A stretch of DNA of 64,000 nucleotides, taken from assembly GCF_940670765.1 (NCBI RefSeq), contig NZ_CALNVW010000062.1, positions 1-64,000 on the forward strand. Direction: 5' to 3'. Every line of letters starts with the position of its first letter. The first letter of the stretch is position 1. The DNA is from Streptomyces sp. A 4/2 (GTDB lineage Bacteria; Actinomycetota; Actinomycetes; Streptomycetales; Streptomycetaceae). Both the position numbers and the translations under genes were made by a program. Shown piece by piece: positions 24,332 through 33,500 of the stretch. Below the pieces are notes generated by a model. That model worked only from the letters and a program-made list of their open reading frames with translations, had not been told where the DNA came from and ran no database searches.

Positions 24332-25732
24332 GTGGCCACGGTGGCAGGAACCAGTGACGGCGATGCGCGGGAGTCCGCCCCGGCAACGGGTGCCACCCCT
24401 TGGCGGAAGCCACCTGACCCGCGTACGGACGGCGTGGTCGGACTGCGCGGGCGGGCGAGGTCCCTGGCCGCCGTCGCGCCGCCCGGCCCGTTCCGGCCCG
24501 GGTTCTGGCGCAGTCCGATCCGCGGAGCGTGGCTGACCGCGGTCCTCGGTCTGATCCTTCTGTTCGGCATCACGATCCTGTTCGTCACCGGGCTGTTGTC
24601 GTACGCCGCGTACAACCCGAACCTGGGCGTACTCAACGACAAGACCCCCGACAAGGGCCTGCTGGGCTTCTACCTGTTCACCTGGCCCACTCACCCGTAC
24701 TGGCTCTACCGCCTGACCCAGGGCGTGCATGTGACCCTCGGGATCGTCCTCATCCCCGTCCTGCTCGCGAAGCTGTGGTCGGTGGTCCCCAAGCTCTTCG
24801 AGTGGCCGCCGGCACGCAGCCCCGCACACGCCCTGGAGCGGCTGTCGCTGATCCTGCTGGTCGGGGGCGTCCTGTTCGAGTTCGCGACCGGTGTGCTCAA
24901 CATCCAGCTCGACTACATTTTTCCCGGTTCCTTCTACACCCTGCACTTCTACGGCGCCTGGGTGTTCATCGCCGCCTTCGCCGCCCATGTGGCGCTGCGC
25001 CTGGGCCGGATGTGGCGGGCGGTGCGCTCGCGCAGCCTTCGCTCGGTGCTGGCCACCGATACCGCCCACACCGAGCCGGAACCTCGCGATCCGTACGGTC
25101 TCGTCGCCGCCGCCCCGGCCCGGGCGACGGTGAGCCGACGTGGTGCGCTGGGTCTGGTCGGTGCCGGGTCGCTGGCCCTGCTGGTCGTCACCGCAGGGCA
25201 GAGCATCGGTGGCTCCCTGCGCCGTACCGCGTTGCTCGCCCCGCACAACCGCAACCCCGGCTCCGGCCCGAACGGCTTCCAGATCAACAAGAGCGCCACG
25301 GCCGTCGGCATCACGGCGACCGACATCGGTCCCGACTGGCGCCTGGAACTGCGGGGGGCACGGAAACTCTCCTTCACCCGCGATCAGCTGCTCGCCATGG
25401 CTCAGCACACGGCGGAACTGCCGATCGCCTGTGTGGAAGGCTGGTCCACCGACGATCAGGGCTGGTCCGGCCTTCGGCTGTCCGACCTCGCGGCGCTCGC
25501 CGGAGTGCCCCGTGCCGCCGGAGTGTTGGTGGAGTCGGTGCAGCGGCAGGGTTCCTTCCGCCAGGTGCTCCTGGCCGGCAACCAGATCCGTAACCCGCTC
25601 TCCCTGCTCGCCCTGCACGTCAACGGGGCACCACTCTCCGTCGACCACGGCTATCCCGCGCGCGTCATCGTTCCCGCCAACCCAGGCGTGAACAACACCA
25701 AATGGGTCCGCCGCCTCACCTTCCGGACGTGA
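24332..25732 (+). CDS. Membrane-anchored molybdopterin-dependent oxidoreductase
   Basis: About 466 residues; the end is certain, the start is not. GTG codons at 24332, 24341 and 24434 are all possible and none has a strong ribosome site. Residues 60-235 form a four-helix cytochrome-b561-like membrane domain (GLLSYAAYNPNLGV, GVHVTLGIVLIPVLLAKLW, QLDYIFPGSFYTLHFYGAWVF with paired His). A twin-arginine-like stretch SRRGALGLVGAGSLALL follows, then a periplasmic sulfite-oxidase-type Mo-cofactor domain (about 320-466) with the molybdenum Cys in the PIACVEGWSTDDQGWSG motif. It is the first gene of a coupled operon with glycosyltransferase-type genes; the electron acceptor and substrate are unknown. 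Confidence 0.85.
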   Translation: MATVAGTSDGDARESAPATGATPWRKPPDPRTDGVVGLRGRARSLAAVAPPGPFRPGFWRSPIRGAWLTAVLGLILLFGITILFVTGLLSYAAYNPNLGVLNDKTPDKGLLGFYLFTWPTHPYWLYRLTQGVHVTLGIVLIPVLLAKLWSVVPKLFEWPPARSPAHALERLSLILLVGGVLFEFATGVLNIQLDYIFPGSFYTLHFYGAWVFIAAFAAHVALRLGRMWRAVRSRSLRSVLATDTAHTEPEPRDPYGLVAAAPARATVSRRGALGLVGAGSLALLVVTAGQSIGGSLRRTALLAPHNRNPGSGPNGFQINKSATAVGITATDIGPDWRLELRGARKLSFTRDQLLAMAQHTAELPIACVEGWSTDDQGWSGLRLSDLAALAGVPRAAGVLVESVQRQGSFRQVLLAGNQIRNPLSLLALHVNGAPLSVDHGYPARVIVPANPGVNNTKWVRRLTFRT

Positions 25733-25734
25733 CC

Positions 25735-26214
25735 ATGAGCCTCTTTTCCCGCCGCTACGGCGCCCACCCCTTCCACCTGCTCGCCATGGCCTGCTGTTTC
25801 CTGGTCGCCGGTTACGCAGCGGTCCAGCTCCTCAACGGCCGTACCGTCGCTGTCGCCGTGTGGTTCATCGGCGCCGCGCTCCTGCACGACCTGGTTCTGC
25901 TGCCCCTCTACAGCGGTGCCGACCGCACGGCCCAGGCAGCCATGCCGCTCCGCAGCGGGCGTGCGCCGGGCACGGGCTGGATCAACTATCTGCGTGCGCC
26001 CGTCGCGCTGTCCGCGCTGCTGTTCCTGGTCTGGTTTCCGCTGATCCTGCGCAAGTCGGCCCCGTACCACGGGGACACGGGGCTCTCGGACCACGTCTAT
26101 CTGGGGCGATGGCTACTGATCACGGCAGGCCTGTTCGCTGCCTCGGCTCTTGCCGCGCTCATCAACACGGTCCGCCGGCGCCGTCGTACCCGGCCACACG
26201 TCCGGGGGATGTGA
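25735..26214 (+). CDS. Small membrane protein, unknown function
   Basis: A 159-residue protein with four hydrophobic segments (about residues 12-32, 39-58, 88-106 and 123-145), joined by basic loops and ending in an Arg-rich tail. I do not recognise a family. The ATG at 25735 comes 2 nt after the oxidoreductase stop, with no room for a separate ribosome site, so translation is coupled. It is probably a partner of the membrane oxidoreductase, for example in anchoring or electron transfer; no heme-ligand pair is evident, so this is inference from position only. Confidence 0.7.
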   Translation: MSLFSRRYGAHPFHLLAMACCFLVAGYAAVQLLNGRTVAVAVWFIGAALLHDLVLLPLYSGADRTAQAAMPLRSGRAPGTGWINYLRAPVALSALLFLVWFPLILRKSAPYHGDTGLSDHVYLGRWLLITAGLFAASALAALINTVRRRRRTRPHVRGM

Positions 26215-26406
26215 CGGGCCGGGCGTGCTCCCGCACCTGCCGGGAAGGTGAGCTCGAAAGGGCAGCCGTCCGACGGCTGTGCACGCCTTCAGCCCGCCGC
26301 ACCCGGCCGTGTCCCGTACGCCCGCCGGGCTGACGCCGGAGCGCACCCGGGGGGCGGCGTCCGCGTTTCGCAAGGCACCTGTACCCCTTTGTCGCCTTTT
26401 GATTCG

Positions 26407-26412
26407 TATGGT
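26407..26412 (+). promoter_or_regulatory. Leaderless-type -10 before the GT2 gene
   Basis: TATGGT ends 6 nt before the GTG at 26419, the spacing of leaderless streptomycete transcripts; no good -35 is seen. Upstream at 26263-26279 a 17-bp near-perfect palindrome (CAGCCGTC and GACGGCTG around one base) may end transcription of the oxidoreductase pair, splitting the cluster into two units. Confidence 0.4.
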
Positions 26413-26418
26413 GAAGCT

Positions 26419-27126
26419 GTGACCGATCTGAACTTCTCAGTGGTACCGCGGCCGGCCTCCGTGGATGTCGTCCTGCCCTGTCTGGACGAGGCGGCGGCCC
26501 TGCCCTGGGTACTGGAGCGCGTCCCGGCCGGCTGGCGCGCGATCGTGGTCGACAACGGTTCCACCGACGGGTCGGCGGACCTCGCCCGTTCGCTCGGTGC
26601 CACCGTGGTGACCGAGACCCGGCGGGGCTTCGGTGCGGCCTGCCATGCGGGGCTGCTCGCGTCGGACGCGGAGCTCCTCTGCTTCTGCGACTGCGACGCC
26701 TCGCTCGACCCCGGGCTGCTCGTCCCCTTCGTGACTCAAGTCGCCTCGGGGGACGCCGACCTGGTGCTCGGGCGGCGCCGCCCGCAGGGCAGCGGTGCCT
26801 GGCCTGCGCATGCCCGAGCGGGAAACCTGGCGCTGGCCGGAATGCTGCGGCGCAGGACCGGATTGCGGCTGCACGACCTGGGGCCGATGCGGGTCGCCCG
26901 GCGCGAGGCGCTGCTGGGCCTCGGCCTCACGGACCGGCGCAGCGGCTATCCGCTCCAGATGGTGGTCCGGGCGGCCGACGCGGGCTGGCGGGTGCGGGAG
27001 AGGGACGTGCCGTATCTGCCGCGCACCGGGAAGTCCAAGGTCACCGGCACCTGGCGGGGCACCTGGCAGGCCGTGAGGGACATGCGCAAGGTTCTCGCCG
27101 AGGCACCCCGGGCGGCCGTGGGGTGA
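26419..27126 (+). CDS. Glycosyltransferase family 2 (dolichyl-phosphate-sugar synthase-like)
   Basis: A 235-residue GT-A enzyme. VDVVLPCLDEAAALPWVLE is the nucleotide-binding strand, VVDNGSTDGS the first acidic site, and LLCFCDCDASLDPGLLVPF carries the DxD metal-binding motif (DCD). It has no transmembrane helix, so it is a short cytosolic form that transfers a sugar from a nucleotide donor, likely to a lipid carrier by analogy. The GTG at 26419 is chosen because the sequence upstream is not protein-like. A 4-bp GTGA overlap joins it to the DUF2064 gene. Confidence 0.83.
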   Translation: MTDLNFSVVPRPASVDVVLPCLDEAAALPWVLERVPAGWRAIVVDNGSTDGSADLARSLGATVVTETRRGFGAACHAGLLASDAELLCFCDCDASLDPGLLVPFVTQVASGDADLVLGRRRPQGSGAWPAHARAGNLALAGMLRRRTGLRLHDLGPMRVARREALLGLGLTDRRSGYPLQMVVRAADAGWRVRERDVPYLPRTGKSKVTGTWRGTWQAVRDMRKVLAEAPRAAVG

Positions 27127-27767
27127 CCCGCGCGACCACGATCCTCGTCATCGCCAAGGAGCCCCTGCCCGGTCGGGTGAAGACTCGGCTCACCCCGCCG
27201 TTCACGCCGGAAGAGTCGGCCCGGCTGGCCGAGGCCGCCCTCGCCGACACCCTGGAGGCCGTGCTGGCCACGCCGGCCGATCGTCGGGTTCTGGTGCTCG
27301 CAGGGGCTCCTGGGCCCTGGTTGCCACCCGGCTTCGAGGTGGCCGAACAAGGCGCGGGCGGCCTCGACATCCGACTGGCCGGGGCCTTCGCGATCTGCAC
27401 CGGGCCCGCGTTGCTGATCGGCATGGACACCCCGCAAGTGACACCCGGACTCCTGGCGCAGGGGCTGGAGTTCAGCGGGTCGGACGCCTGGTTCGGGCCT
27501 GCGGAGGACGGTGGCTTCTGGGCGCTCGGTCTCGCGGCCCCCGACCCGGAGCTCCTGCGCGGCGTGCCCATGTCGACGGCGCACACGGGAGCCGTCCAGC
27601 GGAGGCGGCTGACCGCGGCGGGTCTCGCCGTCCGCGATCTGCCGGTGCTCCGGGACGTGGACACCGCTGCCGATGCCGCCGCTGTGGCCTCCGTGATCCC
27701 GGGCAGCCGATTCGGCGCCCTGCACGCCGTGTTCACCACGGACCGGGCGGGAGCCGGGGTCCGGTGA
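27123..27767 (+). CDS. DUF2064 / TIGR04282-type GT-A nucleotidyltransferase-like protein
   Basis: A 214-residue protein with the DUF2064 signatures: LVIAKEPLPGRVKTRLTPPF at the N-terminus (resembling the CofC/MobA nucleotide-binding loop), LLIGMDTPQVTP in the middle (GxDxP) and WFGPAEDGGFWALGL, the GPaxDGGyy motif. The family is glycosyltransferase- or nucleotidyltransferase-like in fold and its substrate is not established; some members sit in arsenosugar loci, but no arsenic gene is present here. GTGA overlaps on both sides show tight coupling with the GT2 and methyltransferase genes. Confidence 0.82.
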   Translation: MTRATTILVIAKEPLPGRVKTRLTPPFTPEESARLAEAALADTLEAVLATPADRRVLVLAGAPGPWLPPGFEVAEQGAGGLDIRLAGAFAICTGPALLIGMDTPQVTPGLLAQGLEFSGSDAWFGPAEDGGFWALGLAAPDPELLRGVPMSTAHTGAVQRRRLTAAGLAVRDLPVLRDVDTAADAAAVASVIPGSRFGALHAVFTTDRAGAGVR

Positions 27768-28408
27768 GCGTGCGGGCCTGGCGGGCCGATCCGTACCGTG
27801 AGGCGCTGCTGACCGGGCAGGGGCCGCTCTTCCTTCGACGGGACGACGGCTGGCTGCTGCCTCTGGAGGTGGAGCGCTGGTGCGCCGCGCCGGACAGCGC
27901 CGACGTCACCGTGCTGGCACGCTGCCGGGGCCCGGTGCTCGACATCGGTTGCGGTCCCGGACGTCTGGTCGCGGCACTCGCCGCGCTGGGCACCACCGCA
28001 CTCGGCATGGATGTGAACCAGGAGGCAGTCGACCGCACCGTGCGGGAGGGCGGGGCCGCACTGTGCCGTTCCGTCTTCGATCCGCTGCCGGACGAGGGAC
28101 GCTGGGGGACCGTATTGCTGATGGACGGCAACATCGGTATCGGAGGCGCCCCCGAGGCCCTGCTGGGCCGGGTCTGTGAACTCATCGACCCGAACGGCAC
28201 GTTGATCGTCGAGACAGTGGCGCAGGACATCGACGAACGCGTCGAGGTCCGCTTCTGCGACGGCCGCGTCACCCGGGGCACGACGGCCTTCCCCTGGGCG
28301 AGGGTCGGCACCCCGGCGCTGCTCGGTTACGCCGAGGCCACCGGCTGGATCGCCGAGGACCAGTGGCGGGCGGCAGGCCGCACCTTCCTTCAACTGCGGC
28401 CCCGCTGA
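27764..28408 (+). CDS. Class I SAM-dependent methyltransferase
   Basis: A 214-residue protein with a Rossmann methyltransferase core. VLDIGCGPGRLVAALAALG (near residue 62) is motif I for S-adenosylmethionine; GMDVNQEAVDRT is the acidic end of strand 2; DEGRWGTVLLMDGNIGIGG is motif post-II. The target atom and substrate are unknown; the neighbours suggest a sugar- or lipid-linked intermediate. The GTG at 27764 overlaps the DUF2064 stop by 4 bp. Confidence 0.85.
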   Translation: MSVRAWRADPYREALLTGQGPLFLRRDDGWLLPLEVERWCAAPDSADVTVLARCRGPVLDIGCGPGRLVAALAALGTTALGMDVNQEAVDRTVREGGAALCRSVFDPLPDEGRWGTVLLMDGNIGIGGAPEALLGRVCELIDPNGTLIVETVAQDIDERVEVRFCDGRVTRGTTAFPWARVGTPALLGYAEATGWIAEDQWRAAGRTFLQLRPR

Positions 28409-28531
28409 AGCGCCGGCGGCCCTCGTGAGCCGGGTCTCAGGGAGTACCGCCAGGGCATGCGGATTCCTGCGGTACGCGGACGTCGGGGCGTCGCACCGCT
28501 GATGGCCGGGGACGCTGAGAGGCTGAGCAGC

Positions 28532-29965
28532 GTGATCACCCCCCGTACCGCCGGACTTCGCAGCCTCTGCCCCCGCACCGTACGCGCGGGACTCCTGCTG
28601 GCAGCCCTCACCGCGGCCCTGGTGTTCACCATCGGCTATGACGGGTACCACGCCGACCCGGCGGGACTGTCCTGGTGGTACGCGGCGTCCTGGCTGCTCT
28701 TCGCCGCCGCCGTCGGGTCGCTGCGCAAGGTCCCCGGACGCCAGGCCGCCGCTCTCGTCCTCGCGGGATCGGCGATGGTGGCAGCCACTGGACTCGTCGC
28801 GCCGCCACGTACCAGTACCGACGCCTTCCGCTACGCGTGGGACGGCCGGGTCCAGGCGGCTGGCATCTCGCCGTACGACCACGCCCCGGCGGATCCGGCT
28901 CTCGCCCGGCTCCGGGACAGCTGGCTCTTCCCCACCGGTCCAGCGTGTGCGGGCCCCGACCGCGCACCTGTCCCGTCGCCCGGTGACACACCCCACTGCA
29001 CCCGTCTCAACCGCCCGGCCGTGCACACCGTCTACCCGCCGGTCGCCGAGGCGTACTTCTACGGAGTCGAGCAACTCTCCCCGTCCGGTGCCCGGTTGAA
29101 GCTCTTCCAGATCGCGGGAGCGCTGCTCTCGGTCGCGGTCACCGCTGCCCTCGTCCTGATCTCGACCCGGCTGCGGCGCGTCGGTCCGCTCACTGCCGCC
29201 TACTGGGCCTGGTGCCCGGCCGTGCCGGTCGAGGCGGTGAACAACGCACACGTGGACGTACTGGGGGTGCTGTTGACGGTCGTGGGGCTGGGACTCCTGG
29301 CCGCCGGACGCCGACTCTCCGGCAGTGCCTTCCTGGGCGCCGCCGTGGCGACCAAACTGATGCCCGCCGTGGTCCTGCCCGGGGCGCTGTCCGGCGTGCG
29401 GAGGGTGCGAGACGCAGCCGCCGTGCTCGTGCCCGTCACCGCCGTCACGGTCCTCGCCTACGTCCCGTACGTCCTGGCCTCCCACGCCTCTGTCTTCGGC
29501 TACCTCGGCGGCTACGTCCAGGAAGAAGGCTACGAGGACGCCACCGCCCGCAACCGCTACGCGGTGCTCCGCCTGCTCCTGCCCGAGGCGTGGACCGTCC
29601 CGGCCCTGGTGGTGATCATGCTGCTCGTGACCGGGTACGTACTGTGGCGGGGCGACCCCGAACGTCCTTGGAGCGGTGCTCTCCTCGTCACCGGTACCGC
29701 GTTCCTGCTGCTCACCCCCGCCTACTCCTGGTACGCACTGCTGCTCGTCGCCCTGGTCGCCCTGGACGGCCGCTGGGAGTGGCTGGCCGTCGCGGCGGCG
29801 GGAGCCGTCACGTACGTCACCAGCCACGCTTTCGACGACGGGGCGACGGTGAGTACCACCGCCTACGCGGTCGCTGCCGCCGCCGTACTCACCGGCTGGG
29901 CGTGGCGCCGTCAGACGAGGGCTACGTCCTTCGGCGGGGGCCTCGCCACGTACGACCGGTCCTGA
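28532..29965 (+). CDS. GT87-like polytopic membrane glycosyltransferase
   Basis: About 477 residues with some 11-12 hydrophobic segments. A short extracytoplasmic loop after the third segment carries STDAFRYAWDGRVQAAGISPY, the aspartate-bearing first-loop motif of GT-C polyprenol-phosphate-dependent mannosyltransferases (GT87, DUF2029-like). It would use a lipid-linked sugar from a GT2 partner on the outer face of the membrane. GTG at 28532 has GAGAGG 11 nt upstream; an ATG at 28502 in the same frame is an alternative. It is the last gene of the six-gene cluster, with a 123-nt gap after the methyltransferase. Confidence 0.75.
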   Translation: MITPRTAGLRSLCPRTVRAGLLLAALTAALVFTIGYDGYHADPAGLSWWYAASWLLFAAAVGSLRKVPGRQAAALVLAGSAMVAATGLVAPPRTSTDAFRYAWDGRVQAAGISPYDHAPADPALARLRDSWLFPTGPACAGPDRAPVPSPGDTPHCTRLNRPAVHTVYPPVAEAYFYGVEQLSPSGARLKLFQIAGALLSVAVTAALVLISTRLRRVGPLTAAYWAWCPAVPVEAVNNAHVDVLGVLLTVVGLGLLAAGRRLSGSAFLGAAVATKLMPAVVLPGALSGVRRVRDAAAVLVPVTAVTVLAYVPYVLASHASVFGYLGGYVQEEGYEDATARNRYAVLRLLLPEAWTVPALVVIMLLVTGYVLWRGDPERPWSGALLVTGTAFLLLTPAYSWYALLLVALVALDGRWEWLAVAAAGAVTYVTSHAFDDGATVSTTAYAVAAAAVLTGWAWRRQTRATSFGGGLATYDRS

Positions 29966-30500
29966 CTCCGTCCAGGGCCGTTGTGCGGACGCCGGAGGGG
30001 ACAGCGCCCGCAGTTGCAGGCCCGCTCGGAAGCTCGGGACCTCTGGAGGTTCTGGACTTCTCCCTTCTGACTTCCATGCGGTCGGAAGGCCGATGGATCC
30101 GGCGGATACCGAGTAGCTGACGGGATGTTGACTCGTGACACCTGTTGACCTACGTTGCAAATGGATGTCGGTTTCTGGGAGTTTCCGTTTCTTTCGCTGT
30201 TCCGATTGCGCCACCTGATTCCGGGCTCTCGCCAGGCGGCGAGCAGTTCGCCCTCATTTCTGCTGACTGATGTGGTCCCTCGCCCTGCCTCGGGCCCGCT
30301 CCGGCCCGTTGGGTGCCGGGACGACGACGGACAACGATGTCAGCTTCTTCAGGGGCTCGGGTAGTGCCGTCGGCAGCACAGTGCCGTTCGAGTCGAACTG
30401 CTCCGAACCGGACAGCCGTCAGAACAACCGCTGCAACTGGATCGAATACCAGATGAGGTCGCGGAGGACGCGCCTCACGAGACGGAAGAGGTCACTGCAG
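29966..30500. other. 535-bp gap, AT-richer than its surroundings, no gene seen
   Basis: The region between the GT87-like gene and the GH2 gene has lower G+C than the flanking DNA and weak coding character in all frames. TTGACC at 30145-30150, followed by TACGTTGCAA, is a possible -35 with a LacI-type half site, but I find no matching -10 at 17-19 bp. The last 230 bp is open in frame with the GH2 gene yet contains no plausible start with a ribosome site before 30501. Confidence 0.5.
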
Positions 30501-33500
30501 ATGGGCGGGAACACGGGCGGCCCCGGACGCCGCAATGTACTGATAGCGGGCCTCGCCGGCGCCGGCATGACGCTGGTACCCGGTGGGTTGGCGAGTGCCG
30601 CATCGCGGGGAAGTGCGAACAGGGCACCAGGGCGGCGCACCCTCAACCTCGACACGGACTGGGCATTCTGGCGCGACGATGTCCAGGGCGCGCAGGAGCT
30701 GTCCTTCGACGACTCCGCCTGGGCGGGTGTGTCGATTCCGCACACCATGCGGCTGGAGCGCAAGGAGCCGGTCGTCTACGACGTCTTCGCCGGTATCGGC
30801 TGGTACCGGCGGTACTTCCGCCCGGATCCCGGGGACAGGGACCGCCGGGTGGTGATCCGCTTCGATGGCGTGCAGACGAACTGCCAGGTGTACCTCAACG
30901 GTGAGAAGCTCGCCGAACACCACGGTGGCTATCTCGGCTTCTCCGTGGACGTCACCGACAAGCTCCACCGGGACAGCGACAATCTTCTCGCCGTGCGGGT
31001 CTCGAATCTCGATGATCCGCAGACGCCCCCCGGTAAACCCCGAAACCAGCTCGGGTTCCTCACGTACGGCGGCATCTACCGCAACGTCACGGTGGAGACG
31101 ACCGGGCGCATCCACATCACGGATCCACTGGAGGCCGACCGCGTAGCCGGTGGCGGGGTGTTCGTCACCTACCCGCATGCCGACACCGGGCGGGCTGTCG
31201 TCCAGGCCAGGACCAACCTGGTGAACAGCTCCGATGCGTCTGCCGTCATCCGGCTGCAGACGACGATCCGCGATCCTCGGGGAGAGATCGTCGCCCGGGA
31301 GAGCCGGACCGCGACGATCGCGAGCGGCGCCCCTCACGACTTCGAGCAGAGTCTGGAGGTGATCCGTCCGGACCTGTGGCACCCGGACAGACCGCACCTG
31401 TACGAGCTCGTCAGCGAGGTCTTCCACCGTGACCAGGTGCTGGATTCACTCACCACGCGCATCGGGATCCGCCGCATCGAATATCGGGCGGACGGTCTCT
31501 ACATCAACGGTGAGCGCCTCTTCCTGCGCGGGGCGAACATCCACCAGAACTATGCCTACGTCGGCGACGCCGCACCGGCCTCGATGAAATGGCGCGAGGC
31601 ACTCAGGCTGAAGCTGGGCGGGTTCAACGCGGTACGTGCCGCGCACTATCCGCACGATCCGGCATTTCTCGACGCCGCCGACGAGCTCGGACTGCTCGTC
31701 GTCGCATGCGCACCGGGCTGGCAGTTCTGGAGCGATGACGAGACGTTCGTGAATCGCACCTACGCGGACGCCGTGCAGATGATCCGCAGGGACCGCAACC
31801 GTCCGTCGATGATTCTCTGGGAAACCGCGCTGAACGAGACGCAGTACCCGGAGTGGTGGTCGAAGAAAGTCACCGCGCTGGCCCACGCGGAGATTCCCAA
31901 CGACCAGATGTTCACCGCGGCCGACTACGGGTTGTGGGGTGAGCAGTACTACGACGTGAACTACAAGGTCGTCAACTCGGACGGTTCGGACCCCGATCCG
32001 GAAAAGCCCTTCTTCACACGGGAATGGGGCGACTGGGAGGACCCCGGCCGGGTGGGCCGCGAGAGCGGCGAGGGTGCACTCGTCCGGCAGGTGGAGACCC
32101 GGCAGCGCTACCTCAACGGTTCCGGGTACTGGGACTGGGGCGGGCTGGACGCCAACCCCCGGATCGGTGGCTATTTTCTCTGGGTCTTCGAGGACTACGG
32201 AACGAACTCGCCCTATCAGAAGTCCGGGGCCGTGGACATCGACCGGTACCCGAAGTACTGCTACTACTGGCTCAAGGGGATGCAGTCGCCGGAGAACCCC
32301 AACCACGGCGGCCCGATGGTGTTCATCGCCAGCAGCTACTCGGCGGAATCCAGCCGGGAGGTAACGGTCTTCAGCAACACCGATCACGTGAAGCTGTACC
32401 AGAACGGCACCCTGGTCGGTGAGAAGAGCCGGAGCCAGAACGCCGGCACCGCCAAGAACATCGCCGCGAAAGGCGGCAGTCCCTCTTACTCCTTCTCGCT
32501 GGATTCGTTCGTCGCGGGCGAGCTGAGGGCGGAGGGCTGCATCGACGGAAAGCCGGCCGCCACTCAGATCGTGAAAACCCCCGGAGCCCCGCACCACATC
32601 CAGATCGAGATCGACGACGCGGGTGTCCGGTCGGCACTGCGAGACCTGCTCGCGTACTACCTGGGGAACGTGTCACCGGTTGCGGTGAAGGCCGCTGCTG
32701 CGCTGGCCGACGAAGTGCAGCCCGGTACGGTCGAATCGTTGATCGGGAAGCTGAGCGCGAAGCGTGGCAGTCCGCTGCCCGCAGTGGCGGCCGATACGCT
32801 CCGCCGTTATGCGCGTGCGCGCCCGCGGATCCAACCGGTGGCCGACGGCTCGGACCTGATCCCCGTATACATCAAGGTCGTTGACGTGGACGGCACCGTC
32901 ATTCCGACGTCGACCGCGGAAATCGAGCTCGCGGTGACCGGGAAGGGCAGCCTCGTCGGCCACGACATCCCCCGTCTCGCGGTACAGACCCAGAAGGCCA
33001 GGGCCGGCATCGGCTACGCCCTGCTCGCGGTGGACACGGAGCCGGGCGACATCACGCTCACCGCGACGGCCGACGGGCTGGAGTCCGGCAGTTGGACGGT
33101 GGCGACAAGTCGCTATTCCGGCAGGTACATGCCCGACGGGCGTCATCCGGAGTGGAAGGACATCTCGACGCTGGAGTCCCAGGGTGCGCAGAACATCGCT
33201 CTGAACATGCCGGCCACCGCCTCCAGTTTCCAGGAGGGCAACATCCCCGGCAACGCTGTCGACGACGACTCGGATTCCAAGTGGGTCGCGAGCGGCGACA
33301 TTCCTGCCTGGTGGCAGGTCGATCTCGGTCAGCCGTCGGACATCTCGGAGTTCCAGATCGTCTGGGAGTCCGACCAGGCGACCTACCGGTACGCCGTCCT
33401 CACATCGGACGACGCGACGAACTGGACCAAGGTGGTCGACGAGGAGTCGAACACCACCACGGGCGGCACCGCCGACCACCGCGTGTCCGTGAAGGCGCGG

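Noticed and set aside
27123..27767. Arsenosugar biosynthesis role for the DUF2064 protein
   Set aside because: No ars gene or arsenosugar partner is in the window; the name only reflects the protein family.
27041..30214. A 1057-codon minus-strand open frame across the glycosyltransferase operon
   Set aside because: Arg/Gly/Pro-rich shadow of five genes with clear motifs and overlaps on the plus strand.
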